Source: Lineus longissimus (Eukaryota; Nemertea; Pilidiophora; Heteronemertea; Lineidae). Taken from it: a DNA stretch of 64,000 nt. The first letter of the stretch is position 1; every line of letters starts with the position of its first letter. Both the position numbers and the translations under genes were made by a program. Below, piece by piece: positions 20,601-29,100 of the stretch. The stretch covers positions 7,874,001 through 7,938,000 of the forward strand of contig NC_088321.1 in NCBI RefSeq assembly GCF_910592395.1. The letters run 5' to 3'. A model generated the notes under the pieces. It worked only from the letters and a program-made list of their open reading frames with translations, made no database searches and was not told where the DNA came from.

Positions 20601-22474
20601 GCCTGAACATTTTTGTTTCAAGCTCGACTCTCTGGGAGTATCACAGGTCCGAGCTGCAGCTTTACAGCACTCTAGACTAACATTCATAGTGGGCCATCTC
20701 TGCCAGCTAGGTACCCATCTACTCCTGGGTGAAGAGAAGCAAGTAAGCTTAGCTCAGTTTGACCTAGATTGACCTAGATTGTCAGTTACTTCTTTTGCCA
20801 TGGTGGGACAGAACAGCTTTCTGGCCTGATAATTGCATAACCATAGTTTAACTTACTTGTAATGGTGCTTCAATTCTGGTATCACTTCTTGATCTTCGAC
20901 TTCGATGAAGTTGAAGTCGGATGCGAGGTCGTGATTGGGGACGAGGTCTTTCAGATGCAGCCTGCCTCTACAATGACAAAGAAATTGCTCAAGAGATGTT
21001 CAATCAGGAATTCGTTTCACCCCTAGCCTCATTCTATTGTACTCTTACAATGTTCAAATGTAGTGATGATAGTGGACATATTGTGATGTGAAATTTAAGG
21101 GAGAAAATGAAACGGTGACCTTGACTAGATCTTCAGACATTTTCAGAAGTGTTCACTTCAGGAAAAATGTGTAGTCCTAAAAAGAGTACAAATTCGGCTC
21201 AAATACAATTGTTTCCAAATTCTAGAGATTGCAGACTTAGCAATGCAGATATAACATATTTCCCAACATTTCAAAAAATACAGTGTAGGTAATATGTCAA
21301 GGAATAGAAAACAAAAGTTCCAAAATGCAGGGGAATCTATCACTCCTCTGGTCCCAAAAAAGTCTTCTTCTCTCAAGTTAGTTACCAAATATTCAATCAA
21401 AATGCAGGGGAATCTATCACTCCTCTGGTCCCAAAAAAGTCTTCTCCTCTCAAGTTAGTTGCCAAATATTTAATCAAAATGCAGGGGAATCTATCACTCC
21501 TCTGGTCCCAAAAAAGTCTTCTTCTCTCAAGTTAGTTACCAAATATTCAATCAAAATGCAGGCGAATCTATCACTCCTCTGGTCCCAAAAAAGTCTTCTC
21601 CTCTCAAGTTAGTTACCAAATATTCAATCAAAATGCAGGGGAATCTATCACTCCTCTGGTCCCAAAAGAGTCTTCTCCTCTCAAGTTAGTTACCAAATAT
21701 TCAATCAAAATGCAGGGGAATCTATCACTCCTCTGGTCCCAAAAAAGTCTTCTCCTCTCAAGTTAGTTACCAAATTTTCAATCAAATTCGAAGTGCAGGT
21801 GTAGTAAAATGACAAATGTGCCACCTTCAAAAAGAAGAGTAGTAGCCTACCTGATTATGACTAATATCAGGTTTTCACCTGCTTCCTCCTCCTGGACAGT
21901 TTCCTGAAGAATAATATCTCTGGTTACACTATGAAGACTTCAAGACCACTAGAGGCCCTAAATGACAATCAGCCAATCACCACGCAGAGATGGTGCGCAA
22001 TGTTCTCATTAGCCAACCACCACCTCAAGAAGAAAGACATTTATGTATTGGAATCGTACTGACAGATCAATGACCTTTACAAACTAAGATTAAGTAACAT
22101 TTTGGACAGCCAGTGTAGATATTTAGATAGGCTTAAAGAAACATTGTTTTTTTGGGATAGTCGAGTCGGCACAACTATTCGTGAAATGCATAAGTTTAAT
22201 GCATGCCTGAAAATACTTACACTCTGACAGATGTAAGTTCATCCTTCTTGAATTTTGTGAGGAGAACAGCAAATCGATCGACAATGCCTCTTTCAGTTGC
22301 ATCCTTTTTTTCTTGTCCCTCCCCGGTGAAATAAAAATTAAAGTTCTGAAGCACTTCTTTCCACTTTGACGGTTCACAGAAAGGGTTGATGGCTACAATC
22401 TCTTTTAGAAGCGCTACATCCTTCACCATAGGGAACTTATAAATCTTCCTTTGTTGAGGAGTCGTAGACATTTT
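11136..22474 (-). CDS. SANT-like / ubiquitin-like / HECT-type protein, multi-exon (possibly the 3' half of the kinase gene)
   Basis: This is a chain of minus-strand exons with good splice sites. The order is a Myb/SANT-like exon (two copies), a short acidic or basic exon, a GRLHLKDL exon, [33 protein letters not shown], a UBX-like exon, a ubiquitin-like exon, an acidic linker and a terminal HECT N-lobe exon. Phases agree exactly for DNGR-VSTR-PEM-HHPR and for the ubiquitin-like, DVES and HECT exons; they are uncertain around 14.0 kb, 12.8 kb and 16.7 kb. The plan recalls invertebrate G2E3-like HECT proteins, which pair a C-terminal HECT domain with a ubiquitin-fold domain and a variable N-terminus. 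The C-lobe with its catalytic cysteine is absent, so ligase activity is doubtful. The start is either ATG at 22469-22471 or the upstream kinase exons, since an acceptor (TTTAG) lies 3 nt before that ATG. Confidence 0.6.
11860..11947 (-). CDS. Acidic linker exon upstream of HECT
   Basis: 88 nt from TTATTCTAG to CCT|GTAAGT. It encodes 29 residues ([16 protein letters not shown] and onwards) plus one base. Phase 0 in and phase 1 out match the neighbouring exons exactly. Acidic and low in complexity, it is probably a flexible linker between the ubiquitin-like and HECT regions. Confidence 0.75.
12485..12646 (-). CDS. Ubiquitin-like fold exon
   Basis: 54 codons in phase 0, acceptor CTTTTCAG and donor TCA|GTAAGT. 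The pattern [19 protein letters not shown], then a TL-type turn (LSLKEVG) and a final strand TTLHIKD, is that of the C-terminal half of a ubiquitin-like or UBX beta-grasp fold. It ends in an acidic stretch (DDDD). Confidence 0.65.
12738..12818 (-). CDS. Possible small exon between UBX-like and ubiquitin-like exons
   Basis: Downstream of a good acceptor (TTCCTCACCAG) one frame reads [16 protein letters not shown] then TGTFTW before a weak GT. The phase does not match the preceding exon's clear donor, so another small exon or a different splice may exist. Offered as a candidate only. Confidence 0.3.
13020..13142 (-). CDS. UBX/ubiquitin-like N-terminal strand exon
   Basis: 41 codons, acceptor TGCTTCAG, donor CTG|GTATGT, phase 0 on both sides. 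The segment [20 protein letters not shown] then TDTVL is the typical first beta hairpin of UBX domains (strand, turn, R.F, then a threonine-led strand start). In related HECT-like proteins this domain sits just before the catalytic module. Confidence 0.65.
13620..13830. promoter_or_regulatory. Cluster of five CCAAT/ATTGG motifs
   Basis: CCAAT lies at 13624 and 13664 and ATTGG at 13776, 13803 and 13820, within 200 bp and just upstream (on the minus strand) of the UBX-like exon. Such spacing is typical of CCAAT-box promoters bound by NF-Y. It could be an internal promoter for a short UBX-HECT transcript. There is no TATA or initiator I can point to. Confidence 0.3.
13858..13978. repeat. 29-bp short tandem repeat, about 5 copies
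   Basis: Units of the type GTGAGGAGTTAGGCAGAATGAT are repeated head to tail in the intron next to the CCAAT cluster. Confidence 0.9.
14000..14051 (-). CDS. Possible small exon [14 protein letters not shown]
   Basis: A phase-0 donor (CAG|GTTAGT) ends a frame reading [14 protein letters not shown] that joins the UBX-like exon in frame. The upstream acceptor (CCTCCAG) does not match the phase of the HHPR exon, so the join on that side is unresolved. Confidence 0.35.
14450..14533 (-). CDS. Exon HHPRTATEN (linker of SANT/HECT protein)
   Basis: 28 codons, acceptor CCTTGCAG, donor AAG|GTAAGA, phase 0 both ends. It reads [20 protein letters not shown] then SMIVDGEK. No known domain is evident; hydrophobic spacing suggests a short structured element. 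Confidence 0.6.
14972..15040 (-). CDS. Exon PEMRDFAGG (linker)
   Basis: 23 codons, acceptor TATTTCAG, donor CAG|GTATGG, phase 0 both ends. Acidic, ending in DDTVMIAEQ; joins in frame to its neighbours. Confidence 0.6.
15752..15913 (-). CDS. Exon [12 protein letters not shown] (Ser/Thr/Arg-rich linker)
   Basis: 54 codons, acceptor TATTTCAG, donor GTG|GTGAGT, phase 0 both ends. The composition (Ser, Thr, Ala, Arg; [11 protein letters not shown] motif) indicates a disordered, phosphorylatable region. Confidence 0.6.
16106..16189 (-). CDS. Exon [13 protein letters not shown] (acidic linker)
   Basis: 28 codons, acceptor TTTTAAG, donor GAG|GTAAGT, phase 0 out. It reads [19 protein letters not shown]. 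Its 5' junction does not match the phase of the GRLH exons upstream unless an internal TAG acceptor is used, so its link to the duplicated block is tentative. Confidence 0.55.
16707..16817 (-). CDS. Exon GRLHLKDL, duplication copy 1
   Basis: 111 nt, acceptor ATTGTAG, donor ACAA|GTAAGT. Only one frame is open: [20 protein letters not shown] then [16 protein letters not shown]. It needs a phase-2 donor from the exon before. Acidic; no known domain. Confidence 0.5.
17174..17330. repeat. 77-bp intronic minisatellite, 2 copies (copy 1)
   Basis: Units AATGCAGGCGAATCTATCAC and onwards start at 17174 and 17251. The same unit has expanded to six copies in duplication copy 2. Confidence 0.9.
17393..17449 (-). 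CDS. Small exon [11 protein letters not shown], duplication copy 1
   Basis: 57 nt between CTTCAG and CAG|GTAGGC. In the acidic frame it reads [19 protein letters not shown] but then runs into a stop in the GRLH exon. In the alternative frame (basic, [10 protein letters not shown]) it stays open into GRLH. It differs from copy 2 by a 4-bp indel. Confidence 0.45.
17767..18020 (-). CDS. SANT/Myb-like exon, duplication copy 1
   Basis: The frame from ATG (18015-18017) reads [18 protein letters not shown], then [20 protein letters not shown], then a helix-rich stretch ending [13 protein letters not shown]. Pattern D..LLkei...nPF....KW.ev......ter.v.dRf..Ll.kfkk is the Myb/SANT-like DNA-binding module common in invertebrate transposon-derived and HECT-associated proteins. 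Two overlapping donors exist (AGA|GTGTAA and AGAGT|GTAAGT), giving different phases. It is 97% or more identical to copy 2. An acceptor (TTTTTTTTAG) lies 3 nt before the ATG. Confidence 0.6.
18198..18548. repeat. About 61-bp intronic minisatellite (copy 1)
   Basis: Units of the type GAAAGCTCTCAATGAGCACT then TTCTGATGGTACCATTTGTA, about six copies, lie next to the donor of the duplicated DFG exon. Confidence 0.9.
18563..18706 (-). pseudogene. Duplicated kinase DFG exon with a 2-bp frameshift
   Basis: A copy of the catalytic/activation-loop exon (24938-25079). It matches through [22 protein letters not shown] and NTVLGTPYY, then an extra TA (TATTATATATCAG against TATTATATCAG) shifts the frame, so ISPEM is lost. 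The exon is 144 nt rather than 142. Its partner exons for subdomains VIII-XI are deleted from this copy, so it cannot encode a complete kinase. Confidence 0.85.
18905..19275 (+). mobile_element. tRNA-derived SINE (copy 1), head damaged
   Basis: Shares its body (GATGAACCGGCGTGGCTTTC, GAGAAACATGAGCAGCTTGC, GGAGGAGGAATACTCCCTGG) with the SINEs at 44735 and 45717. A B-box-like GGGTTTGATCCCG lies at about 18943; the A box is degraded. It ends in a GAAG-rich tail. Confidence 0.75.
19403..20028. mobile_element. 626-bp MITE with about 33-bp TIRs (copy 1)
   Basis: The left terminus TGTGGCCCACCACGGCAAAA and the right terminus (complement reads TGTGGCCCACCACAGCAAAA) are near-perfect inverted repeats continuing into GTCGCATGTC. 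No transposase is present. It carries a nested smaller element (19477-19636). Relatives: copy 2 at 25760 and a 190-bp version at 32400. Confidence 0.85.
19477..19636. mobile_element. 160-bp palindromic MITE nested in the 626-bp MITE
   Basis: Termini CACTACATAAAACGCC and GGCGTTTTATGTAGTG are perfect 16-bp inverted repeats. The body repeats AAAACGCCGGTG-type words. The duplicated copy lies at 25840-25999. Confidence 0.8.
20145..20264 (-). pseudogene. Duplicated kinase HRD exon, copy 1
   Basis: Identical in sequence to the exon at 26509-26628 ([10 protein letters not shown] to IHEHNILHR), with the same splice sites. In the genomic order it follows the SANT-like exon of copy 2, so it is probably skipped or creates a dead-end exon. 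Confidence 0.8.
20341..20743 (+). mobile_element. Dispersed repeat of the TATATAGCGCTT / CTCAAAGCGCTTCAC family (copy 1)
   Basis: Contains two tandem copies of ACTTATATAGCGCTAAATCT to CAGTCGCTCAAAGCGCTTCA, then ATCTCTGCCAGCTAGGTACC and CTCCTGGGTGAAGAGAAGCA. This is a very common interspersed repeat of marine invertebrates, of unresolved class. The duplication breakpoint falls inside it; the copy at 26705-27145 continues further. Confidence 0.7.
20857..20967 (-). CDS. Exon GRLHLKDL, duplication copy 2
   Basis: Same 111-nt exon and splice sites as at 16707-16817, with the same single open frame. In copy 2 it joins in frame to the small exon upstream if the acidic frame of that exon is used. 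Confidence 0.5.
21324..21785. repeat. 77-bp intronic minisatellite, 6 copies (copy 2)
   Basis: Starts at 21324, 21401, 21478, 21555, 21632 and 21709. The two-copy version in duplication copy 1 shows that the array length changed after, or differed at, the duplication. Confidence 0.93.
21851..21903 (-). CDS. Small exon [11 protein letters not shown], duplication copy 2
   Basis: 53 nt, 4 bp shorter than copy 1. With the phase-0 donor of the SANT-like exon it reads [18 protein letters not shown] and continues open into GRLH. With the phase-2 donor it meets TGA. Copies 1 and 2 are therefore functional in opposite frames. Confidence 0.45.
22221..22474 (-). CDS. SANT/Myb-like exon, duplication copy 2; first exon or fusion exon
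   Basis: Encodes [18 protein letters not shown] then the same SANT-like core as copy 1 ([31 protein letters not shown]). The acceptor TTATTTAG ends at 22475. Read from the acceptor, AAA ATG is phase 0 and is compatible with the last kinase exon (GAG|GTAGGG, 22987). If the ATG is a true start this is a separate gene. If the acceptor is used, the kinase continues into it. Confidence 0.6.
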
Positions 22475-22730
22475 CTAAATAAAAAGAGATTCCTATAGTT
22501 TATTACTCCAAGGCCTAGGCTAGGCCTAAATCCCTAAGAAGCTAAGGCAGTAAGGGTCCCTCTATATACTACTCTGCCTATCCGTCCTGTAAAAAACCTG
22601 AAATCTTGGCTCTCAGAGTAGGGCGTACGAGTTAGATAATGACATATCATATTGTCAAATTTGATCAAAATTTCAAAACAAAAACTTCGGATTTTAATTC
22701 AAAACTTGATCGATGAGAGGTTGTCCTTAA

Positions 22731-22968
22731 CAGAGAGGTTGTCCTTAATAGAGAGGCTGTCCTTAATAGAGAGGCTGTCCTTAATAGAGAGGGTGTCCTT
22801 AATAGAGATGTTGTCCTAAATTGAGAGGTTGTCCTTAATAGAGAGGTTGTCCTTAATATAGAGGTTGTCCTTAATAGAGAGGCTGTCCTTAATAGAGAGG
22901 TTGTCCTTAATAGAGAGGTTGTCCTTAATAGAGAGGTGTCCGCTAAGGGAGGTTCCACTGTATTTGTA
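22731..22968 (-). mobile_element. MITE family A copy with expanded 18-bp internal repeat
   Basis: About a dozen units of GAGGTTGTCCTTAATAGA end at the family terminus GTCCGCTAAGGGAGGTTCCACTG followed by TA. Family A termini (CAGTGGAACCTCCCTTAGCG) and TA flanks suggest a Tc1/mariner/pogo-type origin. It sits in the intron after the last kinase exon. Confidence 0.85.
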
Positions 22969-22986
22969 AATAAATATCATCCCTAC

Positions 22987-23112
22987 CTCTGGCAACCGTC
23001 GATACATGAGTTCATTGGCAGACGGTCGGTATTCAGGCTCACGTTCTAACATGTCCTTTATCAGGTTCTTGAAATCTTCTGAATAGTTTCCTTTCACTGG
23101 GGCAAACTGGCC
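22987..23112 (-). CDS. Kinase exon, subdomain XI (C-lobe end)
   Basis: 42 codons [13 protein letters not shown] then [20 protein letters not shown] and YRRLPE; acceptor CTTCCAG, donor GAG|GTAGGG, phase 0. It contains the invariant RP arginine of subdomain XI. There is no stop, so a further exon must be spliced on. Confidence 0.9.
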
Positions 23113-26100
23113 CTGGAAGGTGAATGAAAATAATTGAACTCCTTCAGTGCCAAGGATTTGAGCATTTTCATCACCGAAATCTCACAAAAATAATTGTGAT
23201 ACACTCATCGAAATTCTTCAAACCTACGTCGTTACCCCTGGTTTCCATAAAACAGCAATGATAAGTAGGAGCATATTGGGATTATTTTCTAAAAAGTGGG
23301 AGTGGTAATTTTGGCCGATTTCCAAAATTTTTTACCTAAAATGAGGTGTGGCAGACCCCACCTCACCCTCGCAGTTGAACAATTTATTCAATTAGGACAC
23401 CCCAGGCCAGAGAAACCATATGAAACACATTTGAGTAGCTGGGGACATCTGGTATTGTCTGGAGGAACTAAAATACCTGTACCTAGTTTCAGCAAATAGC
23501 ATCCCGCGAAGTTACTATTTATATCTCACAAGGTCATTTGCATAAGATATTGATGATGTTTTAGTCACGTGACAGTCGGACATCGACACTTATTTCTACG
23601 CATTTGAGCTTATTTCAAAGTCAATTATCTTTGACCCTGCATTGTTTTTAGCATGAATGATACCATAGAGTCAGAGAGAGAAATATTCAGAACAATTATG
23701 TAGTTTTTCCAACACTCAGACATGTGCCAGATTGAATCTAACTGCCCTAGTTAGAAAGACTGAATCGATTACGAAACCGCATGTTTGTCCGACATTGCCT
23801 GTAATTCAGCGATGGGGAAATAGAGGGCAGCAGCTGCAATGACGTCATCTTCGCGGAATGCTATTTTCCTGAACCACCAGTAAATATGAACAGTGGACCC
23901 CTTTAAATTTCTTACCTTCATAATTTTATTGACCAAGGCGGGCAGATTTGACCCCTCGAACGTCTTCTGTAAACAAGCCATTTCATACAGAATGCAGCCG
24001 AGTGCCCAGATGTCCGATTTGTCATTGTATTCCTTGCCTTCGCACTGTAATAGAACAAAATAATAACAAAACTACCTGATCCGAGTCACCAGGTTGCACG
24101 ACATGATTTTCTCCAGCCTGAAAGCTCGAGATGGCAGGTCACATGCTTTCAGGCTGCAGAGGATCATCGAGTGTGATCTGGATGACAAGGATCAGCCACG
24201 AGTGAAGTTTTTTTAAATCGTATACCACACATCGCAAAAAATATCAAGAAAATGACAATTGTAAAGACAAGTTTTTTTTTCATTTTTCACTAAAAATTTC
24301 TCTTGAAGACATGACTATCTTTTGAGTTGAATGGAGAGCTCTCTATTAGCACTTTCTGATGGTACCATTAGTAAACCTACTGACAAGACCATTCCTTAGA
24401 AAGCTCTCAATGAGGACTTTCTTATGGTACCATTAGATAACCTATCGACATCGCCATTCTTTGGAAAGCTCTCAATGAGCACTTTCTGATGGTACCATTT
24501 GACATAACCATTCATAGGAAAGCTCTCAGCCCTTTATGGTACCATTTGTAAACCTATTGACATGACCATTCTTTGGAAAGCTTTCAAGATCACTTTTTTG
24601 CAGTACCATTTGTAAACCTGTTGACATGACCATTGATTCGAATGCTCTCAATGAGCACTTTCTGATGGTACCATTTGTAAACCTACTGACATGACCATTC
24701 TTTGGAAAGCTCTCAATGAGCACTTTCTTATGGTACCATTTGTAAACCTATTGACATGACCATTCATTGGAAAGCTCTCAATGAGCACTTTCTGATGGTA
24801 CCATTTGTAAACCTATTGACATGACCATTCACTGGAAAGCTCTCAATGAGCCCTTTCTTATGGTACCATTTCTAAACCTACTGACATGACCATTCATTAG
24901 AAAGCTCTCAATGAGCACTTTCTATTTAGAGACTCACCATTTCGGGGCTGATATAATAAGGCGTTCCCAGCACTGTATTCGCTCCTTTATCAGCAGTTGA
25001 CATTATCTTTGAGATTCCAAAGTCGCCGACTTTAACAACGCCCTCTTTTGTCAGGAAGATGTTGGCCGTTTTCATATCCCTGGAGAAATTATCAAAATCA
25101 TTTTTTTTATTAGGAGAAGTTACTCAAGAAAATGCAGACCGACACTAACGAAATCTACAACTTTCCTGAAAAGAAGGTCATAACGTCTATCAATCCCTTA
25201 GGCCTAAAAGCATCTAATACAAACTGTGTGGGCTTTGGCCATGCATGCACCTGCAGCAGAGACGCAAGAGCAAAAGGCCCTGGGTTTGATCCCGAGCAGA
25301 ACACAGCATTGTATTTTAGGATGAACCGGCATGGCTTTCGAGGAACGTAAATTCCTGGCTCTTCACAGTCCATCGAATGAGATGTTAAACCAAGGTTCCT
25401 TGTATCTGATGTCTATGCCAGGGCAGGTTAAATACCCCACCAAGTGAGAAACATGAGCAGCTTGCGTGGATTCTACCTCTGGCCGAAGTCGATTCACTAG
25501 GCCAATAACTCAATTGGTGCATAACCATAGTGGCACGCATAAACGCTCATCCTGCCTCGGAGGAGGAATACTCCCTGGAGAAAATCACCTCCAAGGGCAG
25601 AGTGAATGCTGAAGAGGAAGAAGAAGGGACAACACTCGACCGCCGATAGGGAGATTGGCGTTTTTCTGGTGTATTATGCTGGCAAAAATGCCCAGTAAGG
25701 TGGCACTGTCTTAACCTTGTTGGTCCGACACATTCAAAACAGTCAGGGAGGACACTAAATGTGGCCCACCACGGCAAAATGGGTCGCATGTCTCACAGAA
25801 GATGAGCCTAAAATGACACCAGGACATAAGAGTCACGTCCACTACATAAAACGCCAGTGTTGGTACGGAGTTTTCGCGCTTACACCTGTTAATTTTCCCC
25901 TGGAAAACGCCAGTGCTAGAAAATGCCGGTGTTTTCTTGTCACGACGATGGATTCAGGGCTAAATGGGGGCTAATTTAAGCACGGCGTTTTATGTAGTGT
26001 AATCACAAAAACGCCGGCGTTAGTAAGTTTCTACACTCGGCGACAGGCGGCGTGGTTACCACTGCGCATTTTGTGTCGGTCAATCGCGACTCCAACAATA

Positions 26101-29100
26101 ACAAAAAATCGGAGAGTTCTACAGGAATTTCATATAGACCATGCCATCTGTCGCCGTGTTCAATAACTGCTTCCATGTAGTGGAAGTCCTCACCGTGTCT
26201 TCTCCGGGCTTTTTCTGGTTCGGAGTATCCCCGGGGTTTAAAAACGCCGGGGTTTTCCATGTTGTGGACGTACTACTATTATAGAAGAAATCGATTTCAC
26301 ATAAGGCAGACAATAGTGAAATGAACAACCAGTCCGTCTCAACCTGTCAAGCTCGAAGCGACATGCGACTCATTTTGCTGTGGTGGGCCACAAATACTAA
26401 AATAGATCACAGATACACTGTCAAAATTTGGCGAGTAAAATTTATATAAATTTTATATAAAATTCGACTTCTCTAAATTTGATATATAGAAAACTTTGCA
26501 GAGACTACCTGTGTAGTATGTTATGTTCGTGAATGTGACGAATGGCTGCCACCATCTGTTGGAAGATTTCTAGTATTTCCTTCTCGTCCAGTGGAGCGTC
26601 CCTATGAGAGAGGTATTGAGCTAGCGTCCTGGAAAAAGGAATCGAGGAAAATAAAAAATTGCAACTTTTTACATGAGCATAGCGCTTTATAATGCAGAAC
26701 AGCCTCAAAGCACTTTATATTATCTACAGAACATAGATATATTAATGATAATGATATTAATCATGAGACTTATATAGCGCTAAATCTAACTGGTTTCAGT
26801 CGCTCAAAGCGCTTCACATTATTATCCCTAACAGTCTCAGAGCACTTTATATTTTTTACAGAACATAGAGAATAATAATGATAATAATCATGAGACTTAT
26901 ATAGCGCTTAATCTAACTGGTTTCAGTCGCTCAAAGCGCTTCACATTATTACCCCTAGCTATCGGCCTGAACATTTTTGTTTCAAGCTCGACTCTCTGGG
27001 AGTATCACAGGTCCGAGCTGCAGCTTTACAGCACTCTAGACTAACATTCATAGTGGGCCATCTCTGCCAGCTAGGTACCCATCTACTCCTGGGTGAAGAG
27101 AAGCAAGTGAGGTAAAGTGCCTTGCTCAAGGACACAAAGGCGAAAGATAATCTTCAGAAAAAAATAAGTTCAGGGTTTTCATGACAAGTCAATACGTAAA
27201 CAACTTCGGAACGAGATGCGAGTTGACTTTGTCGATGATTAAAGGCCTACGCGGTTCGTAAAAGAATTTGAATTTGTAATTGAATTTGAAAACTTTAATT
27301 GCGTAAATACATACTGAATATAAATTTCAACACTGCCGTTGTGTAGACTGATGTACAAATACAGTGGAACCTCCCTTAGCGGACACCTCTCTATTAAGGA
27401 CAACCTCTCTATTAAGGACAACCTCTCTATTTAGGACAACCTCTCTATTAAGGACAACCTCTCTATTAAGGACACTAGTTCTGGTCCCAAATTGGTTGTT
27501 TCCATTCGATTTGACCTCTCTAATCGGGACACCTCTCTTTTAAGGATAACATTTGTCAGTCCCAATGGTGTCCTTTAAAATTGAGAGGTTCTACTGTGCT
27601 ACTCTAAAGTGAAAAGTGAAAAGTGACTGGGCAGCCGACAGCTTGGTAATATTGCCATTGCCATAGTACAGCACTTGTCAGTCCCATGGGTGTCCTTAAT
27701 AGAGTGGTTCTACTGTAACTTACCCTCCATTTGCATACTCCATTTCAATCATCAAGACGCCGTCTTCTATTAAGGACAACCTCTCTATTAAGGACACTAG
27801 TTTTGGTTCCAAATTGGCTGTTTCCATTGAAGTTGACCTCTCTAATCAGGACACCTCTTTATTAAGGACAGCTCTTGTCAGTCCCATGGGTGTCCTCAAT
27901 AGAGTGGTTCTACAGTAACTTACCCTCCATTTGCATACTCCATTTCAATCATCAGGACGCCGTCTTCTTCAAAACTATCGTAATAACTGATGATGTTCGG
28001 GTGGTCTAAGACGGCGAGAACTTTCACCTGAAAAGACGAGATCGTGTCAAAAATCAGACGACTTGCCTGAAGTATCTGAAAATACAGGTAAGTACAGTAG
28101 AACCTCCCTTAGCGGACACCTCTCTATAAAGGACACCCTCTCTATTATATCAGAAATTGCACGACTTGTCTAAAGTACAGTAGAACCTCTCTATTGAGGA
28201 CATCCTCTCTATTATATCAGAAATTGCACACCTTGCCTAAAGTACAGTAGAACCTCTCTAATGAGGACACCTCTCCACAAAGGACACCCTCTCTATTATA
28301 TCAGAAATTGCACACCTTGCCTAAAGTACAGTAGAACCTCGCTATTGAGGACACCCTCGGGACTGACAAGTGCTGTCCTTATTAGAGAGCTGTCCTGATT
28401 AGAGAGGTCAAATTGAATGCTCACAACCAATTCTCGACCAAAAGTAGTGTCCTATATAGAGAGGTTGTCCTTAATGGAGAGGTGTCCGCTAAGCAAGGTT
28501 CCACTGTATGTGAAAATAAGTAACAAAATGGTTTAAATGAAATAAGCACAAATTTGACATTTTTCAATATTTGGCTGAAAATGGGTCTTTTTCACACTTA
28601 GTCCAATTCTCACAAAGTAAGTAAAATATTGAGGTGAGAGCCAAGCGTCAACTAGGACTCTATCAGATCTATTATAAACAATATTGGGTAATGTTTTCAT
28701 GTAAGTAGGAGGAAACCTACGATATTGAAGAAGACACTCTGTTTCTGAGTGTACCCGTACGGAATGGGAATTGAACCTGGGACGTCAGAGGTGACAGGCG
28801 CTGTTGTTTCCACTGCGCCACTCTGACGGCCGCAGCAAAGTGAGTAGTTTTAGATATTTTTGACTTAAAGGTGTACGCCGTTCGTAATTACTGGTGGTCT
28901 AAGAAAATAGAAATGCAGTGATACACAATGCCGGAGTGCCGTTATTATGCATGCAAATTTGTTGAAACTTGGTATTTATAGTATTTGTATATCAGTCTAT
29001 GCAATGGCAATGCAGAAATTTTCAATAAGCCCACATTGACGCAACTGGAAATTTTCAAATTCATATTCAAATTTCACTTTTTTTACAAACCTACGTAGGC

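Larger units (their letters stand above)
16594..20743. repeat. Segmental tandem duplication, copy 1 (internally deleted)
   Basis: This 4.15-kb block is repeated immediately to the right (20744-27108). Identity is very high over exons, SINE, MITE and dispersed repeats. Copy 1 lacks about 2 kb present in copy 2 (about 22560-24570, carrying two kinase exons) and has fewer units of the internal 77-bp and 61-bp minisatellites. The junction lies at a short shared GTAAGCTT in a dispersed repeat. Uncollapsed alleles in the assembly are an alternative explanation. Confidence 0.95.
20744..27108. repeat. Segmental tandem duplication, copy 2 (complete)
   Basis: The full-length unit (about 6.4 kb) contains, right to left on the minus strand, the kinase HRD and DFG exons, the two further kinase exons missing from copy 1, and the SANT-like, small and GRLH exons. 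The SINE, MITE and dispersed repeat positions are the same as in copy 1. It supplies the only intact kinase. Confidence 0.95.

Noticed and set aside
22665-22958. 97-residue [12 protein letters not shown] repeat protein
   Set aside because: A by-product of the 18-bp internal repeat of MITE family A, ending at the MITE terminus.
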